Source of the DNA: an uncultured Lachnospiraceae bacterium
GTDB lineage: Bacteria > Bacillota > Clostridia > Lachnospirales > Lachnospiraceae
Assembly (NCBI GenBank): GCA_910586255.1
Contig: CAJUHR010000054.1
Span: forward strand, 1-17,034
Length of the DNA: 17,034 nucleotides
Direction: 5' to 3'
Shown here: piece by piece, positions 1 through 8,097 of the stretch
Numbering within the stretch: the stretch's first letter is position 1
Layout: each line of letters starts with the position of its first letter
The notes under the pieces: model-generated
What the model was told of the DNA's origin: nothing
Database searches by the model: none
What the model saw: the letters and a program-made list of their open reading frames with translations, nothing else
Made by a program: the position numbers and the translations under genes

Positions 1-18
1 TCCATAGTAAAAACCTCC
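1..18 (-). other. Start of a further minus-strand gene (only RBS and first codon in window)
   Basis: On the minus strand a GGAGG (14-18) lies 8 bases before an ATG at 5-3. The gene itself lies outside the window, so nothing can be said of its product. It would follow the terminator at 132-160 and therefore be a separate transcription unit. I see no convincing promoter in 19-131; a TTGACT at 117-122 (minus) lacks a good -10 at the right distance. Confidence 0.35.
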
Positions 19-131
19 AAAACCCAACTTCTAATAATCCCCATTATCGGAAGTTTTCCTCCTAAAATGGAATAATTCAGGCGAGCGTCTTTTTGTCTGT
101 CTGCGCTTAATAAGAAGTCAATAAGAAATCT

Positions 132-160
132 AAAAAGGCGCAGCATATATTGCTCCGCCT
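132..160 (-). terminator. Intrinsic terminator of the polysaccharide operon
   Basis: Read on the minus strand, a GC-rich stem (AGGCGGAGCA / TGCTGCGCCT, one mismatch, 5-base AT loop) is followed directly by TTTTT. It lies 30 bases after the VanZ stop codon, the expected place for the end of the operon. Confidence 0.75.
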
Positions 161-189
161 ATTAACAAATAAAAGATATGAAAATTTGT

Positions 190-672
190 CTAAATATGTT
201 TTTTCCCCATTTTTAACAACCGCACTAAAACATAGCTTCCCATAATCACAGTCGGTCCGATGCTGTCAATAAGCACATCGCGAATCAGTCCGGCACGTCC
301 TGGTACAAAGATTTGGTGAAACTCATCCGTACAGGCATATAGGACTGTTAGAAGGAAAGCGGTTCGAACCCATTTCACTCCCTTCATATCCCAGAAGGAC
401 AAAGCGAATAACAAAGAGAGATTAAGGACAGCAAACTCTGTAATGTGGGCACCCTTTCGGATAGGAGTTTGCAATATCTTATATAGGATATCAGGGTCTG
501 TGTGTTCCAGGTCAACAATATTCAGTTTTCCTGCAAAATCAATCAGAATGCGAATGACGCCGTTGCTGGTGGTTGTGGATTCATCAGCTGGCTGGCTGGA
601 AAACAAAAAAATTGCGATGGCAATTAAGATTGCAGGAATCCAGGCAGCATATTTTTTTAAGGAGATTTTCAT
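190..672 (-). CDS. VanZ-family membrane protein
   Basis: 160-residue integral membrane protein with about four hydrophobic segments (about 9-25, 78-93, 103-115, 137-152). The VanZ family signature is clear: KGAHITEFAVLN at 73-84, DEFHQ at 116-120 and RAGLIRDVLID at 126-136. The family includes VanZ of teicoplanin resistance and many uncharacterised homologues; its biochemical role is unsettled, with links to envelope glycan or phospholipid handling. The ATG at 672 was chosen over an upstream extension to 774, because the extension would overlap the preceding gene and carries no VanZ homology, and because GAAAGGG lies about 10 bases ahead of 672. It is the last gene of the operon, 17 bases after the glycosyltransferase. 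A role in surface-polysaccharide physiology is inferred from position only. Confidence 0.85.
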   Translation of the reverse strand: MKISLKKYAAWIPAILIAIAIFLFSSQPADESTTTSNGVIRILIDFAGKLNIVDLEHTDPDILYKILQTPIRKGAHITEFAVLNLSLLFALSFWDMKGVKWVRTAFLLTVLYACTDEFHQIFVPGRAGLIRDVLIDSIGPTVIMGSYVLVRLLKMGKKHI

Positions 673-689
673 GTGTAGTACCCTTTCGT

Positions 690-1862
690 CTAATGATTTT
701 GTATAAGAGACAGAAGCTTTTTGGCATAATCTGCCCATGTAAAGGTTTCTACTTTTTTGTGAGCCTGGCGGCACATGGAGGCGTAGGTTTTATCAGGCAT
801 AGACTGAATGGATAAAATAGCTTTTAAAATTTCCTCACTTGTATCGTTTTTGCAGTAAACACCAAAATTACATTGGTCACCAAAGGTTTTCTGTATATTT
901 GGGTTGGGAACAATTATGACCGGAGTGTTGTAGTACATGGCTTCGATTAGGGAGGACATGCCATTCCATCCTTCAGTGGTATTTACAATAGCTTTTGCAC
1001 GAAAGATTAAATCATAATAAAGCTTCTTTTGCTCCATATTTCCTTTGCTTAAGTAACCATGACACTGGACATAGCTAGCAGAAAATAATGGGCTCATTTC
1101 TTCTGTAAGCCCGATAATGTCAATATGGATCTTGGAATCATGAGTTTTGTTATATTGCCCGGCAGCGTGGGCTAAAGCAATTGCACTGTGAATATATTTT
1201 TGCCTGCCGATAAATAGATAATGGCTGCCAGTGATTTTCTTATCAATTGTCTCCTGATCGGGAAAATCGATCAGTTCAGAATTGATAACATTTCCCAGAT
1301 ACAGTATTTTTCTTTTGTATGTCTCTTCCATGTATTTCTGCACATCGGGGAATAAGGTGATTACATGGTCAGCAGCTGATATCTCTTTGATTTGCCGTTT
1401 GATAGCAATTTTTTCTAATATTCCCGGGTTTCTGTTTTGCTGTATTTTGATCAGATATTCGATTGGCCAATCACAAAGCATAAATGTGCGTGGGGGGCAT
1501 TTGGCAAGAAGAGCCCCTGAATAGCTGAAGGTAAGAGCCAGACAGGCGTTTACATCCGGATGCTGAACAAGGGATTTTTCCATTTTTCGCAGAACAGACC
1601 GATAATAAATGGATGTTCGGCATAACTCGTATACGGGATTATTTCCAATGATTTTTCTCAGGCAGTGAGCGGCAAAGTCTATGCAAAGAAATAGAAACTT
1701 TTCTGCTTTGGGGCTGGAGGAAGGGCTGATATCTGTTTTATAGACAATCGCGCCAGCTTGCTCCAGGTTTTGAGAAAGAAAGTAGGGGATATTGGACCAG
1801 GTATCCACCGAATTGGCATCTCCTTCTGTAAACATTATAATTTTTGTATCTGATAAGCTCAT
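690..1862 (-). CDS. Glycosyltransferase, GT4-like (GT-B fold)
   Basis: 390-residue cytoplasmic enzyme predicted to add a sugar to a lipid-linked polysaccharide repeat. The C-terminal half has the GT-B donor-binding pattern: a YLFIGR strand starting the second Rossmann domain, then EGWNGMSSLIEAMYYNTPVI at 297-316, equivalent to the acidic EX7E region of GT4 enzymes with slightly different spacing. The N-terminal domain is divergent and does not identify the acceptor or donor sugar. The start at 1862 is supported by GGAGG nine bases upstream and by the TAATG junction: the flippase stop and this ATG share one base, so translation is probably coupled. A possible start at 1901 was rejected because it lacks an equivalent ribosome binding site. 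Family assignment is fairly sure; substrate is unknown. Confidence 0.85.
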   Translation of the reverse strand: MSLSDTKIIMFTEGDANSVDTWSNIPYFLSQNLEQAGAIVYKTDISPSSSPKAEKFLFLCIDFAAHCLRKIIGNNPVYELCRTSIYYRSVLRKMEKSLVQHPDVNACLALTFSYSGALLAKCPPRTFMLCDWPIEYLIKIQQNRNPGILEKIAIKRQIKEISAADHVITLFPDVQKYMEETYKRKILYLGNVINSELIDFPDQETIDKKITGSHYLFIGRQKYIHSAIALAHAAGQYNKTHDSKIHIDIIGLTEEMSPLFSASYVQCHGYLSKGNMEQKKLYYDLIFRAKAIVNTTEGWNGMSSLIEAMYYNTPVIIVPNPNIQKTFGDQCNFGVYCKNDTSEEILKAILSIQSMPDKTYASMCRQAHKKVETFTWADYAKKLLSLIQNH

Positions 1863-3367
1863 TATAATTTTCCTCCGATTTTTTTTAAGGCTTGGTTCCA
1901 CCCCTTTTTTGCAATGTTAAGCACATTTGCAAAATAGCGGTTTTTCAGAACAAAAAGGCTCAAGGCATAGAGGATAATACTTCCGCCTATAATAGTGATC
2001 ATCCGAAGAAGAAGCGCGTCAATAAACTGCTTTATGATAAATGAAAATATGAGGATGATAGCCGAACCCAGAACAGCATCCAGGATCGCTTTCCGGATTA
2101 TGGAGAAATCCAAATAATTATTTTTATTTTCTATTTTTGCAAAACAATATACAAAGACAAATGCCTCTGACAGCAGTGTGGTGAAGGCGGCGCCATTTTG
2201 ATTAAAGGCAGGGATCAATATAAGATTTAATCCGCAATTGATAATTGCGCTAATCACGGTTGCCACAAGGTTATCCCGTTCTGTTCCGATAGTAATATTG
2301 AGAACCGCCGTGATCAGCCCACCAAAAATAGCAAATATCAGGCTTATGGAAAGGATCTGAAGCGTAGGAGTGCTTACAGCGTATTTTGTACCTCCCATAA
2401 GAATCATAATTTCACGGGAGATGCATAGAATACCAATTCCAGAGGGGATCAATAGAATCGACAGATAGCCCCATAAATCTGTATACACGGTTTTATATTC
2501 CTGTTGTTTTTTTTCACCGATATAGGCGGCAAGCCGTGGAATGGCGACAACATAGATGGCGGCAAGCATACTTTTCATAATGGTATAGATCTTTACGGGA
2601 ACGGCGTATAGTCCCACATAATAATCACCTTTCATCCACCCTAACATAGTAGTATCAAAATTAGCATAGACAGAGATAGCAATGGAGTTGGAAAACAATA
2701 GAAGTAATGGCCTCATGTGCTGTCCCAGGTTTGGATGGAAGGTAATCCTTGGTTTTACATATCTTCGGACATAGAACCAGTTGGAGACGCAAACAATGCC
2801 ATTAGTTATGACTGTAAGCAACGCATACCAATAATAGTCATCTGGTGTCCGTACAAAAAGAAACAGCAATACTAAGGTTAACATATTGGTAAAAATACTT
2901 CGTATTGTAATAAGAAAAAAATCCTCAAAAATTGTATTTACCCAATCAACGCTCATGGTTGTCAGAACAATTGACAGGCTCTGTAAGGCCAACAATTTGG
3001 AATAGCTGTGAAGCTCCGGCAATAAAAGTACAGTACCCAACAACAATACATAAGCAAGGATGGTGCTGTATATATTGATAGTAAATATTTCATTGACAAA
3101 TTTAGTAAATTCTGCTCTTTGGTTTTTTCTTTTGGCGCCTTCCCGAATACCATAGGTTGCAATTCCCAACATGGCAATCAGTGAAAAATAGCTTATGATA
3201 GAGGCGACATAAGAAACCTTTCCCACGCCCTCTTCGCCCAGAACTCTGAGTACATAAGGATATGTGATCAGAGGAAATAAAACGGATAATCCGGATTTAA
3301 TGACATTGAGAATTGTATTAAATCCTAGATTTTTCTTTTTTGTTAATGCAGTCTTTTGGTATGACAT
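1862..3367 (-). CDS. Wzx-type oligosaccharide flippase (PST/MATE-like)
   Basis: 501-residue polytopic membrane protein, the usual size for the polysaccharide transporter family (Polysacc_synt), with roughly 12-14 hydrophobic segments over its whole length. The N-terminal stretch NTILNVIKSGLSVLFPLITY, followed by a VLRVLGEEGVGKVSY-like loop, is typical of Wzx proteins. It is expected to flip undecaprenyl-diphosphate-linked repeat units across the membrane for polymerisation. The start at 3367 was chosen because the family N-terminus begins there. An upstream extension to 3496 would run back through the previous gene, and AGGT precedes 3367 by about six bases, a weak site that suggests coupling to the gene ending at 3382. 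The gene ends in a one-base overlap with the following glycosyltransferase. I see no Wzy-like polymerase in the window, so the locus is incomplete here. Confidence 0.9.
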   Translation of the reverse strand: MSYQKTALTKKKNLGFNTILNVIKSGLSVLFPLITYPYVLRVLGEEGVGKVSYVASIISYFSLIAMLGIATYGIREGAKRKNQRAEFTKFVNEIFTINIYSTILAYVLLLGTVLLLPELHSYSKLLALQSLSIVLTTMSVDWVNTIFEDFFLITIRSIFTNMLTLVLLFLFVRTPDDYYWYALLTVITNGIVCVSNWFYVRRYVKPRITFHPNLGQHMRPLLLLFSNSIAISVYANFDTTMLGWMKGDYYVGLYAVPVKIYTIMKSMLAAIYVVAIPRLAAYIGEKKQQEYKTVYTDLWGYLSILLIPSGIGILCISREIMILMGGTKYAVSTPTLQILSISLIFAIFGGLITAVLNITIGTERDNLVATVISAIINCGLNLILIPAFNQNGAAFTTLLSEAFVFVYCFAKIENKNNYLDFSIIRKAILDAVLGSAIILIFSFIIKQFIDALLLRMITIIGGSIILYALSLFVLKNRYFANVLNIAKKGWNQALKKIGGKL

Positions 3368-3381
3368 GATAATACCTGCTT

Positions 3382-4266
3382 TCAGAGGTTCGGTTTTATG
3401 CGATTCTTTATATATGAAAGAAATAAATACATTCGGTTTCCCATTTCCACCATCCACAACAGGGGGAGAAGTCTGGGAGAATAGTAAGTTTTGCACAGAT
3501 ACTGCCGTGATTGATACCCGATTTTTGAAGCGGAAATCAGTTTTTTCAGAGAGAGCTTTTGCACGGAATGCTCCTTATGATTGTGTATATAGAATTGATC
3601 TAATGCCACCAATTCCATATAACCTTTTCGCTTACATTTAATTCCTAGAATGTTCTCCTCATTGTACAAAAACACATTCTCATCTAAAAATCCTAATTCC
3701 TGTATAACAGACAAACGGGCGAGGAAAAAACAGCCCACAACACATTCCGCTTGTGCCAGTCCGTTTCCAATCATTTTCAGTGTCTGCACCTTTGTGTGTC
3801 GTTGATTGAGAATAAAGTGGTTTCGGATTAAATCTGTCGAGGAGGGGATACTCCAGGCAGATGAATTTGGATTATAGTCTCCATTGCCGTTTAGGGCGGA
3901 TCCGCCAATAATGGCATATTTATCATTGCTCATTAAGGCGGATTTCATATTTTTTAAAATATCCAATGACGGAATATAGACATCCGGATTCAGTATTCCT
4001 ATAACTTTTATACTATAATGACTGGCGGCGTACCGGATCCCCAGATTGTTGCCGGCACTGTAGCCACCGTTGGAGGGGGCCTGAATCAGATCCACAAAAG
4101 GAAGGCCCTCCAGTACAGTCCGAAGCTTTGAATAGGAACCGTCAGGGGAAAGATTATCCACAATAATGATGTGAAAGTCGCTTTTAAAAGAGAGCAATTG
4201 ATTGACGCAGAGAATCGTATCCTCTGTACTGTTATAGTTTAGGATAATCAAAGCTAAATCATCCAT
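3382..4266 (-). CDS. Glycosyltransferase family 2 (rhamnosyltransferase-like)
   Basis: 294-residue GT-A enzyme. It opens with the GT2 strand LALIILNYNSTEDT, then a VDNLSPDGS loop at 36-43, NGGYSAGNNLGI at 66-77 and LNPDV at 92-96. This arrangement is typical of the COG1216 branch, which includes predicted rhamnosyltransferases; the NPD takes the place of a classical DXD metal-binding motif. The acceptor and sugar cannot be read from sequence. The ATG at 4266 has GAGG eight bases upstream; the GTG at 4275 would overlap that site, so it was not used. It is second in the operon, 34 bases after the first glycosyltransferase and 14 bases before the flippase. Confidence 0.88.
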   Translation of the reverse strand: MDDLALIILNYNSTEDTILCVNQLLSFKSDFHIIIVDNLSPDGSYSKLRTVLEGLPFVDLIQAPSNGGYSAGNNLGIRYAASHYSIKVIGILNPDVYIPSLDILKNMKSALMSNDKYAIIGGSALNGNGDYNPNSSAWSIPSSTDLIRNHFILNQRHTKVQTLKMIGNGLAQAECVVGCFFLARLSVIQELGFLDENVFLYNEENILGIKCKRKGYMELVALDQFYIHNHKEHSVQKLSLKKLISASKIGYQSRQYLCKTYYSPRLLPLLWMVEMGNRMYLFLSYIKNRIKPNL

Positions 4267-4300
4267 GAAAAGCACCTCGATTCTTTTAGAGGTTGGTATT

Positions 4301-5272
4301 CTATTCCATACCCTTTACAAATTTTGTGACAAGTTTTTTGCGTATCTGGTAGCAGAGTTTATTTTTCATAGTCCATAAAATATCCCTGTCTGAACAAACA
4401 GCCCGAAGAATGTCAGGAATGCCTTGACGAAAATTTTTATGGCTCACTGCATGTAACCCTTGATACAGCTGCTTGTATGCCTGGTTAAACTGTTCTGTTT
4501 TTCGAGAGGAGGTGTCCTGCTGTTTTATAAAATGTTCATATGCGTGTTGCTCCTCCCAAATTGCCGGATTTTTTTTTGCCTGCTTGCACATTTGCAGCAA
4601 ATACCGCTTTGAGAGATATTGCTGGTAGGAATTGCTGCCGCCAATTCCATTTCCACGCATACGATACAATAAAAAGACATTCGGCAATATACGCATGCGG
4701 AAACCATGAAATAACATGCGGAGCCACAGATCATAATCTTCACAGGATGGGATCTCACGGTATCCCTTTTCCCGGCGGATAATATCCATTTTGACCATCA
4801 CGGTAGGGTGATTGACACTGTTGTCATAGGGCAAAAGCTTTCTCATCTGCCGGGGGGATAAATCATTGATGTAGGTGCCTAGTTTTTTCCCATTTTCATC
4901 TATATTAATCTTGGAAGCGGATATAAAGTCTAACCGATATTTTTGCATTGCATCCAACTCTTGTTCCAGGCAGCTTTTTGCCATAATATCGTCTGCGTCC
5001 ATCCGGGCCATGTAGGTTCCCCGGGCGATGCCAATAGCTTTATTTAAACTTTTTGTCAGTCCCAGATTCACTTCATTTTCCACAACCAGGATCCGAGAAT
5101 CCTTTTTGGCATAATTATACACACAGTCATGAACTTGCTTGTTTTTTGGATTGTCCAAAAGGATGATAAATTCAAAATCCTGAAAGGTCTGTCTCAATAC
5201 CGATTCAATTGCAGATGACAGATATTCCAGAGCTTCATTATAAGTACTCATGATAACAGAAACTTTTGGCAT
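4301..5272 (-). CDS. Glycosyltransferase family 2
   Basis: 323-residue GT-A glycosyltransferase. The N-terminal catalytic domain starts VSVIMSTYNEALEYLSSAI. The metal/nucleotide-binding DXD appears as MDADD at 91-95, and the acceptor-side acidic motif as CEDYDLWLRM at 177-186, with a catalytic-base aspartate/glutamate pair. The last 110 residues are basic and helical, as often seen in membrane-associated GT2 enzymes of exopolysaccharide loci. AGGAG lies six to seven bases before the ATG. It is the promoter-proximal gene of the operon, about 80 bases from the predicted transcription start, with a hairpin in the leader. The specific sugar linkage is unknown. Confidence 0.9.
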   Translation of the reverse strand: MPKVSVIMSTYNEALEYLSSAIESVLRQTFQDFEFIILLDNPKNKQVHDCVYNYAKKDSRILVVENEVNLGLTKSLNKAIGIARGTYMARMDADDIMAKSCLEQELDAMQKYRLDFISASKINIDENGKKLGTYINDLSPRQMRKLLPYDNSVNHPTVMVKMDIIRREKGYREIPSCEDYDLWLRMLFHGFRMRILPNVFLLYRMRGNGIGGSNSYQQYLSKRYLLQMCKQAKKNPAIWEEQHAYEHFIKQQDTSSRKTEQFNQAYKQLYQGLHAVSHKNFRQGIPDILRAVCSDRDILWTMKNKLCYQIRKKLVTKFVKGME

Positions 5273-5300
5273 TTTTTTCTCCTGTCAATTAAGGTATTTA

Positions 5301-5333
5301 ATGGCCTGCTCCCCAGCCAGGAAAGCAGGCCAT
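5301..5333 (-). promoter_or_regulatory. Leader hairpin in 5' UTR of the glycosyltransferase operon
   Basis: A perfect 10-bp inverted repeat (ATGGCCTGCT / AGCAGGCCAT) with a 13-base loop lies between the predicted promoter and the first gene, ending 28 bases before the start codon. No U-run follows it on either strand, so it is not a standard terminator. A role in mRNA stability, attenuation or protein binding is possible but unproven. Confidence 0.5.
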
Positions 5334-5358
5334 CAAAAATTAAACTCAGTTGTATTTT

Positions 5359-5387
5359 ATTGTATCATAGAGGAAGGAAGAAAACAA
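5359..5387 (-). promoter_or_regulatory. Sigma-70-type promoter for the glycosyltransferase operon
   Basis: On the minus strand TTGTTT (5387-5382) and TACAAT (5364-5359) are separated by exactly 17 bases, giving a predicted start near 5352. The spacer is pyrimidine-rich and close in sequence to the promoter at 12614-12642 that serves the Wzz-like gene. Confidence 0.7.
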
Positions 5388-5427
5388 GGCAGTACTGGGC
5401 TTGAAGAAAAAATAATGGGCAAAAAGG

Positions 5428-5440
5428 GTTACTGTTCACA
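5428..5440 (+). repeat. Short dispersed repeat copy (GTTACTGTTCACA)
   Basis: This 13-base sequence is repeated exactly at 15523-15535, and related GTAACNGTTCA sequences form an inverted repeat at 15258-15288. This copy lies between the helicase stop codon and the polysaccharide promoter, at the edge of the ATPase/helicase island. I see no clear inverted partner beside it. Confidence 0.4.
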
Positions 5441-5487
5441 TAGTTCATAGAAATCTGCAAAAAGCCCATTGCTACAGGAAAGACCTG

Positions 5488-7065
5488 TCAGGAATCAGTA
5501 AATCTGGTTTTATTGGTATTATTTCTCCTCATCGCCATCCTCCTCATACAAATCCAATAATTTTTCTCCCGCTGAGAGCCGGCCTGACCGGCCTTTTCCC
5601 TGCAAACATCAGGGCTTAGCAGCCAGTCAGAGCGGACAAGACCAGCCAAAAGGCAGCAACGTATCTCGTTGATAAAGCTTTCATCAGATTCCTTTTGGGT
5701 GATTTCATCCAGAAAGGCAGCGGCAGCAGCTTCATAGTCAGGATGGATAAAGGCATCCTCTGTGGCGCTGTAAAACAGATCGCAAACCGCGGCATTTTCC
5801 TCCTGGTCAGAGAGAAATACACTGTCCTCTGTCGATTCCCGCACATAAAAATAGTAGAGACAGGCGGCATGCTTCCCACTTTGCTTCCGCAAAATCCGTC
5901 CCAGGCGCTGGGTTCGCTGGCGGCCAACAGAGGAACCGGAGAGTACGATGCCAACGGTCGCATCCGGCACATCGATTCCCTCATCGAGAGCCCGGCAGCT
6001 GATTAATATGCGCTGATTTCCGTCATGAAAACGGGCCAGGGCATTTTTTCTTGCCTGACCATCCATTTGTGAATGGTAACAGCCCACCTGATTTGGGTAC
6101 TGTCTTGAGAGAAGGCGGTATGCCATCTCGGCCTGTTTGATTCGTTCTCCGAAAACAATGATCCGGGTTCTCTCATCCAACTGCCGAATCAGGCTCTGAA
6201 GGCAGGAGAGCCTGGAAGATGCCATGTGATTCAGCGCCTGCCGGCGGTAGGACAAATTCAGATACAGGGCGGAGAGAGTCTGGGAGGTATTATTCTTTTC
6301 TCCTGCCATTTGCTTTAAAGCCCCAAAAAAGCGAAAACGATCCAGATATTTCAGGGATGGATTGCATGCCAGAAGCCGCTGGCGGGTCTTGGCCAAGCGG
6401 TCAGTCAGCTCCTGATATTCCTGCAGCTCCTCAGGAGAGAAGGACAGGGCGATCTGGTAGATAAAAAATTTGCAAATATTATTTTTCCGGACAGCCTCTG
6501 AAAATCCATACCGATAAATTTCCTTTCCCAATGCAGGAACCAGAACCGTATCATAATCTAAGACCTGCGGAGTGGCAGACAAGCCCAGGGAAAAATATTT
6601 GTTGGTCAGGTCTATACCTGCGGACAAAAAATCGAAGATTTTTCGGTTTTCCGGGCTAGCGCAGTGGTGACATTCATCGGCAATCAGCAATACGGCATAG
6701 CCGTTTTTGATGTCTGCGAGAATGTGGCGGGCTAAAGTGTAGCGGGCAGAATTAATGATGTAGATCATGTATTTCCGATTGGGGTCATCTGCCTGGTCAC
6801 TGTGATACACTCCTGGCTTTTCCCGGCGGCTTTTGCAGTCGGGAAGGGCGTATTGCATGGCAAGAGCCCACTGGGCTGTCAGAGCGAATGTGGGAACCAC
6901 AACCTTTACGCGCAAAGCTCCGGCTGGCAGATGGTTCTCCAGAAAGCGGATGCCGTATAGAGCCATAAAGGTTTTCCCGGTACCGGTTATGGCATTGACC
7001 ATGCCGCGGTAATGGTTGGCCTGCCAGGCCTTGATACACTCTTTTTGCCAGGGATACAGATTCAT
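5488..7065 (-). CDS. SF2 DEAD/DEAH-type helicase of a BREX-like ATPase island
   Basis: 525-residue superfamily 2 helicase/ATPase. Motifs in order: Q-like LYPWQKECI at 3-11; Walker A AITGTGKTF at 25-33; motif II DECHH at 130-134; motif III LGLSATP at 160-166; motif V LDEGIDVPDA at 360-369; motif VI RQRTQRLGRILR at 382-393. The layout is that of UvsW/RAD25/type I restriction-like translocases, and a helicase of this general kind (BrxHI) accompanies BrxD in type II BREX. GGAG lies seven bases before the ATG. It is transcribed divergently from the ATPase genes across a 246-base gap. The C-terminus appears frameshifted at about residue 502 (5565-5569, a run of five A): one more A there would give a natural acidic tail ending at 5519 in place of the present 24 odd residues. 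Helicase assignment is firm; a defence role is inferred from neighbours. Confidence 0.9.
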   Translation of the reverse strand: MNLYPWQKECIKAWQANHYRGMVNAITGTGKTFMALYGIRFLENHLPAGALRVKVVVPTFALTAQWALAMQYALPDCKSRREKPGVYHSDQADDPNRKYMIYIINSARYTLARHILADIKNGYAVLLIADECHHCASPENRKIFDFLSAGIDLTNKYFSLGLSATPQVLDYDTVLVPALGKEIYRYGFSEAVRKNNICKFFIYQIALSFSPEELQEYQELTDRLAKTRQRLLACNPSLKYLDRFRFFGALKQMAGEKNNTSQTLSALYLNLSYRRQALNHMASSRLSCLQSLIRQLDERTRIIVFGERIKQAEMAYRLLSRQYPNQVGCYHSQMDGQARKNALARFHDGNQRILISCRALDEGIDVPDATVGIVLSGSSVGRQRTQRLGRILRKQSGKHAACLYYFYVRESTEDSVFLSDQEENAAVCDLFYSATEDAFIHPDYEAAAAAFLDEITQKESDESFINEIRCCLLAGLVRSDWLLSPDVCREKAGQAGSQREKNYWICMRRMAMRRNNTNKTRFTDS

Positions 7066-7155
7066 TGAAATTCTCCATGTTTATGGTGGATGTTGGCAGG
7101 GGTTTTTAAGAAAGCCGAGGTCCTTGGGGCCAATAAGAACAGCTCTTCCGTGGAC

Positions 7156-7164
7156 AGTATACCA
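7156..7164 (-). promoter_or_regulatory. Extended -10 promoter for the helicase gene
   Basis: On the minus strand TGGTATACT matches the extended -10 consensus TGNTATAAT, about 90 bases before the helicase start codon. No good -35 lies 17 bases upstream, which is tolerated with an extended -10. Confidence 0.45.
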
Positions 7165-7213
7165 CATTCTGATTTCATACGCATCGGAAAAGTGAAAAAA
7201 CTGCTGAAATATG

Positions 7214-7242
7214 TTGAATAGGCTGGGATTTTTTAGTATACT
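7214..7242 (+). promoter_or_regulatory. Sigma-70-type promoter for the coiled-coil/ATPase unit
   Basis: TTGAAT (7214-7219) and TATACT (7237-7242) are separated by 17 bases, with a predicted start near 7249, about 60 bases before the first gene. It stands back to back with the helicase promoter, so both sides of the island could be controlled from this 246-base gap. Confidence 0.65.
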
Positions 7243-7311
7243 GGTTTGTGAAAAACACAAGATATTGGGATTGTCTTTAGATGAAGAGCCATTATAAGCC
7301 GGGAGGTATTT

Positions 7312-8097
7312 ATGAACTACGAAGATTTATATGGAGAATTGCAGTTATTAGAAAAAAGAATGAAGGATACCAACAGTGCGCTTCAAAAATTATATAAAGC
7401 GATTGCAAAGGGTACGGAAGCCGGGGATTTGAAAGACTTAAGCAAGAATCTCGCGGCTTTTTCCGGTGCATTAAAAGAGCAGGAAGACATTGTCGGAAAC
7501 ATACAGGAGGCAGTGAATGGCTTTGACAGCAGAGAATATTACGAAAGCGGAGCATTTGCCGCTCAGCTTTTAGAGCAATGTGAGGAAAATCAGGTTGATG
7601 TGACGGGAGAATATCCCATATATGAAATGTTTCCCTACAAGGTTCGTCTGGATGCGGAAAATCAGGATGTTTATCTGGATCGGAAACGTTATTCCTGTGT
7701 CCGTCCCCGCAGCTTTGTCCAGATGGTAAAGACGGGACAGGATCGTCTGAAAAAAGCGGTCTTTAATTCTCAGGTGTTTGTGAATGAACTGGCGGATGCC
7801 TATGATCTGGCGCTTTTAAAGCTGCAAAAGCGGGCAAATTCCGATATTTATCTGACCAGTCTCTACAAATTTCTTGTTCCCATGGGCAGGTTCCGCAAGG
7901 ATTATGATCAGCAAAGCTTTGCCTTTGATCTGGCGCGATTGTATGCATCGGATGTGGAGATGACAAAAAACGGGCGCCGTTTTCAGTTCGGCTCCAGCCG
8001 CAACATTTCCAAAGCAATCCGTATTCTGGACTCGGAAGGGCAGGAACAATTCCTGGCAACAATCAAGTTCTTCGATCCTCAGAAGCCCGAGGTTTGA
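7312..8097 (+). CDS. Coiled-coil protein of unknown function, first gene of the ATPase unit
   Basis: 261 residues, soluble, with no signal peptide or membrane segment. Residues 1-70 are charged and heptad-like (LQLLEKRMKD, LKDLSKNLAA), predicting a coiled coil. The middle (about 100-150) is a mixed alpha/beta stretch with IYEMFPYKVRLD and VYLDRKRYSC. The C-terminal third is helical and ends in a basic segment (NGRRFQFGSSRNISKAIRIL) that could touch nucleic acid. I do not recognise the family and see no nuclease, methylase or ATPase motif. GGGAGGT ends just before the ATG. Position as the first gene with its own promoter, ahead of two BrxD-like ATPases and opposite a helicase, suggests it is a structural or adaptor subunit of the same machine; that is inference. 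Confidence 0.8.
   Translation: MNYEDLYGELQLLEKRMKDTNSALQKLYKAIAKGTEAGDLKDLSKNLAAFSGALKEQEDIVGNIQEAVNGFDSREYYESGAFAAQLLEQCEENQVDVTGEYPIYEMFPYKVRLDAENQDVYLDRKRYSCVRPRSFVQMVKTGQDRLKKAVFNSQVFVNELADAYDLALLKLQKRANSDIYLTSLYKFLVPMGRFRKDYDQQSFAFDLARLYASDVEMTKNGRRFQFGSSRNISKAIRILDSEGQEQFLATIKFFDPQKPEV

Noticed and set aside
4525..4782. Several short frames on both strands inside the GT2 gene
   Set aside because: They are shadows of the strongly supported 4301-5272 gene and lack ribosome binding sites or family motifs.
5301..5333. Reading the 10-bp hairpin as a terminator for the helicase gene
   Set aside because: No U-run follows the stem on either strand, and it lies downstream of the glycosyltransferase promoter, so it belongs to that leader.
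5414..5470. AATGGGC / GCCCATT as a long-range hairpin
   Set aside because: Only 7 bp with a loop of over 40 bases; likely chance.
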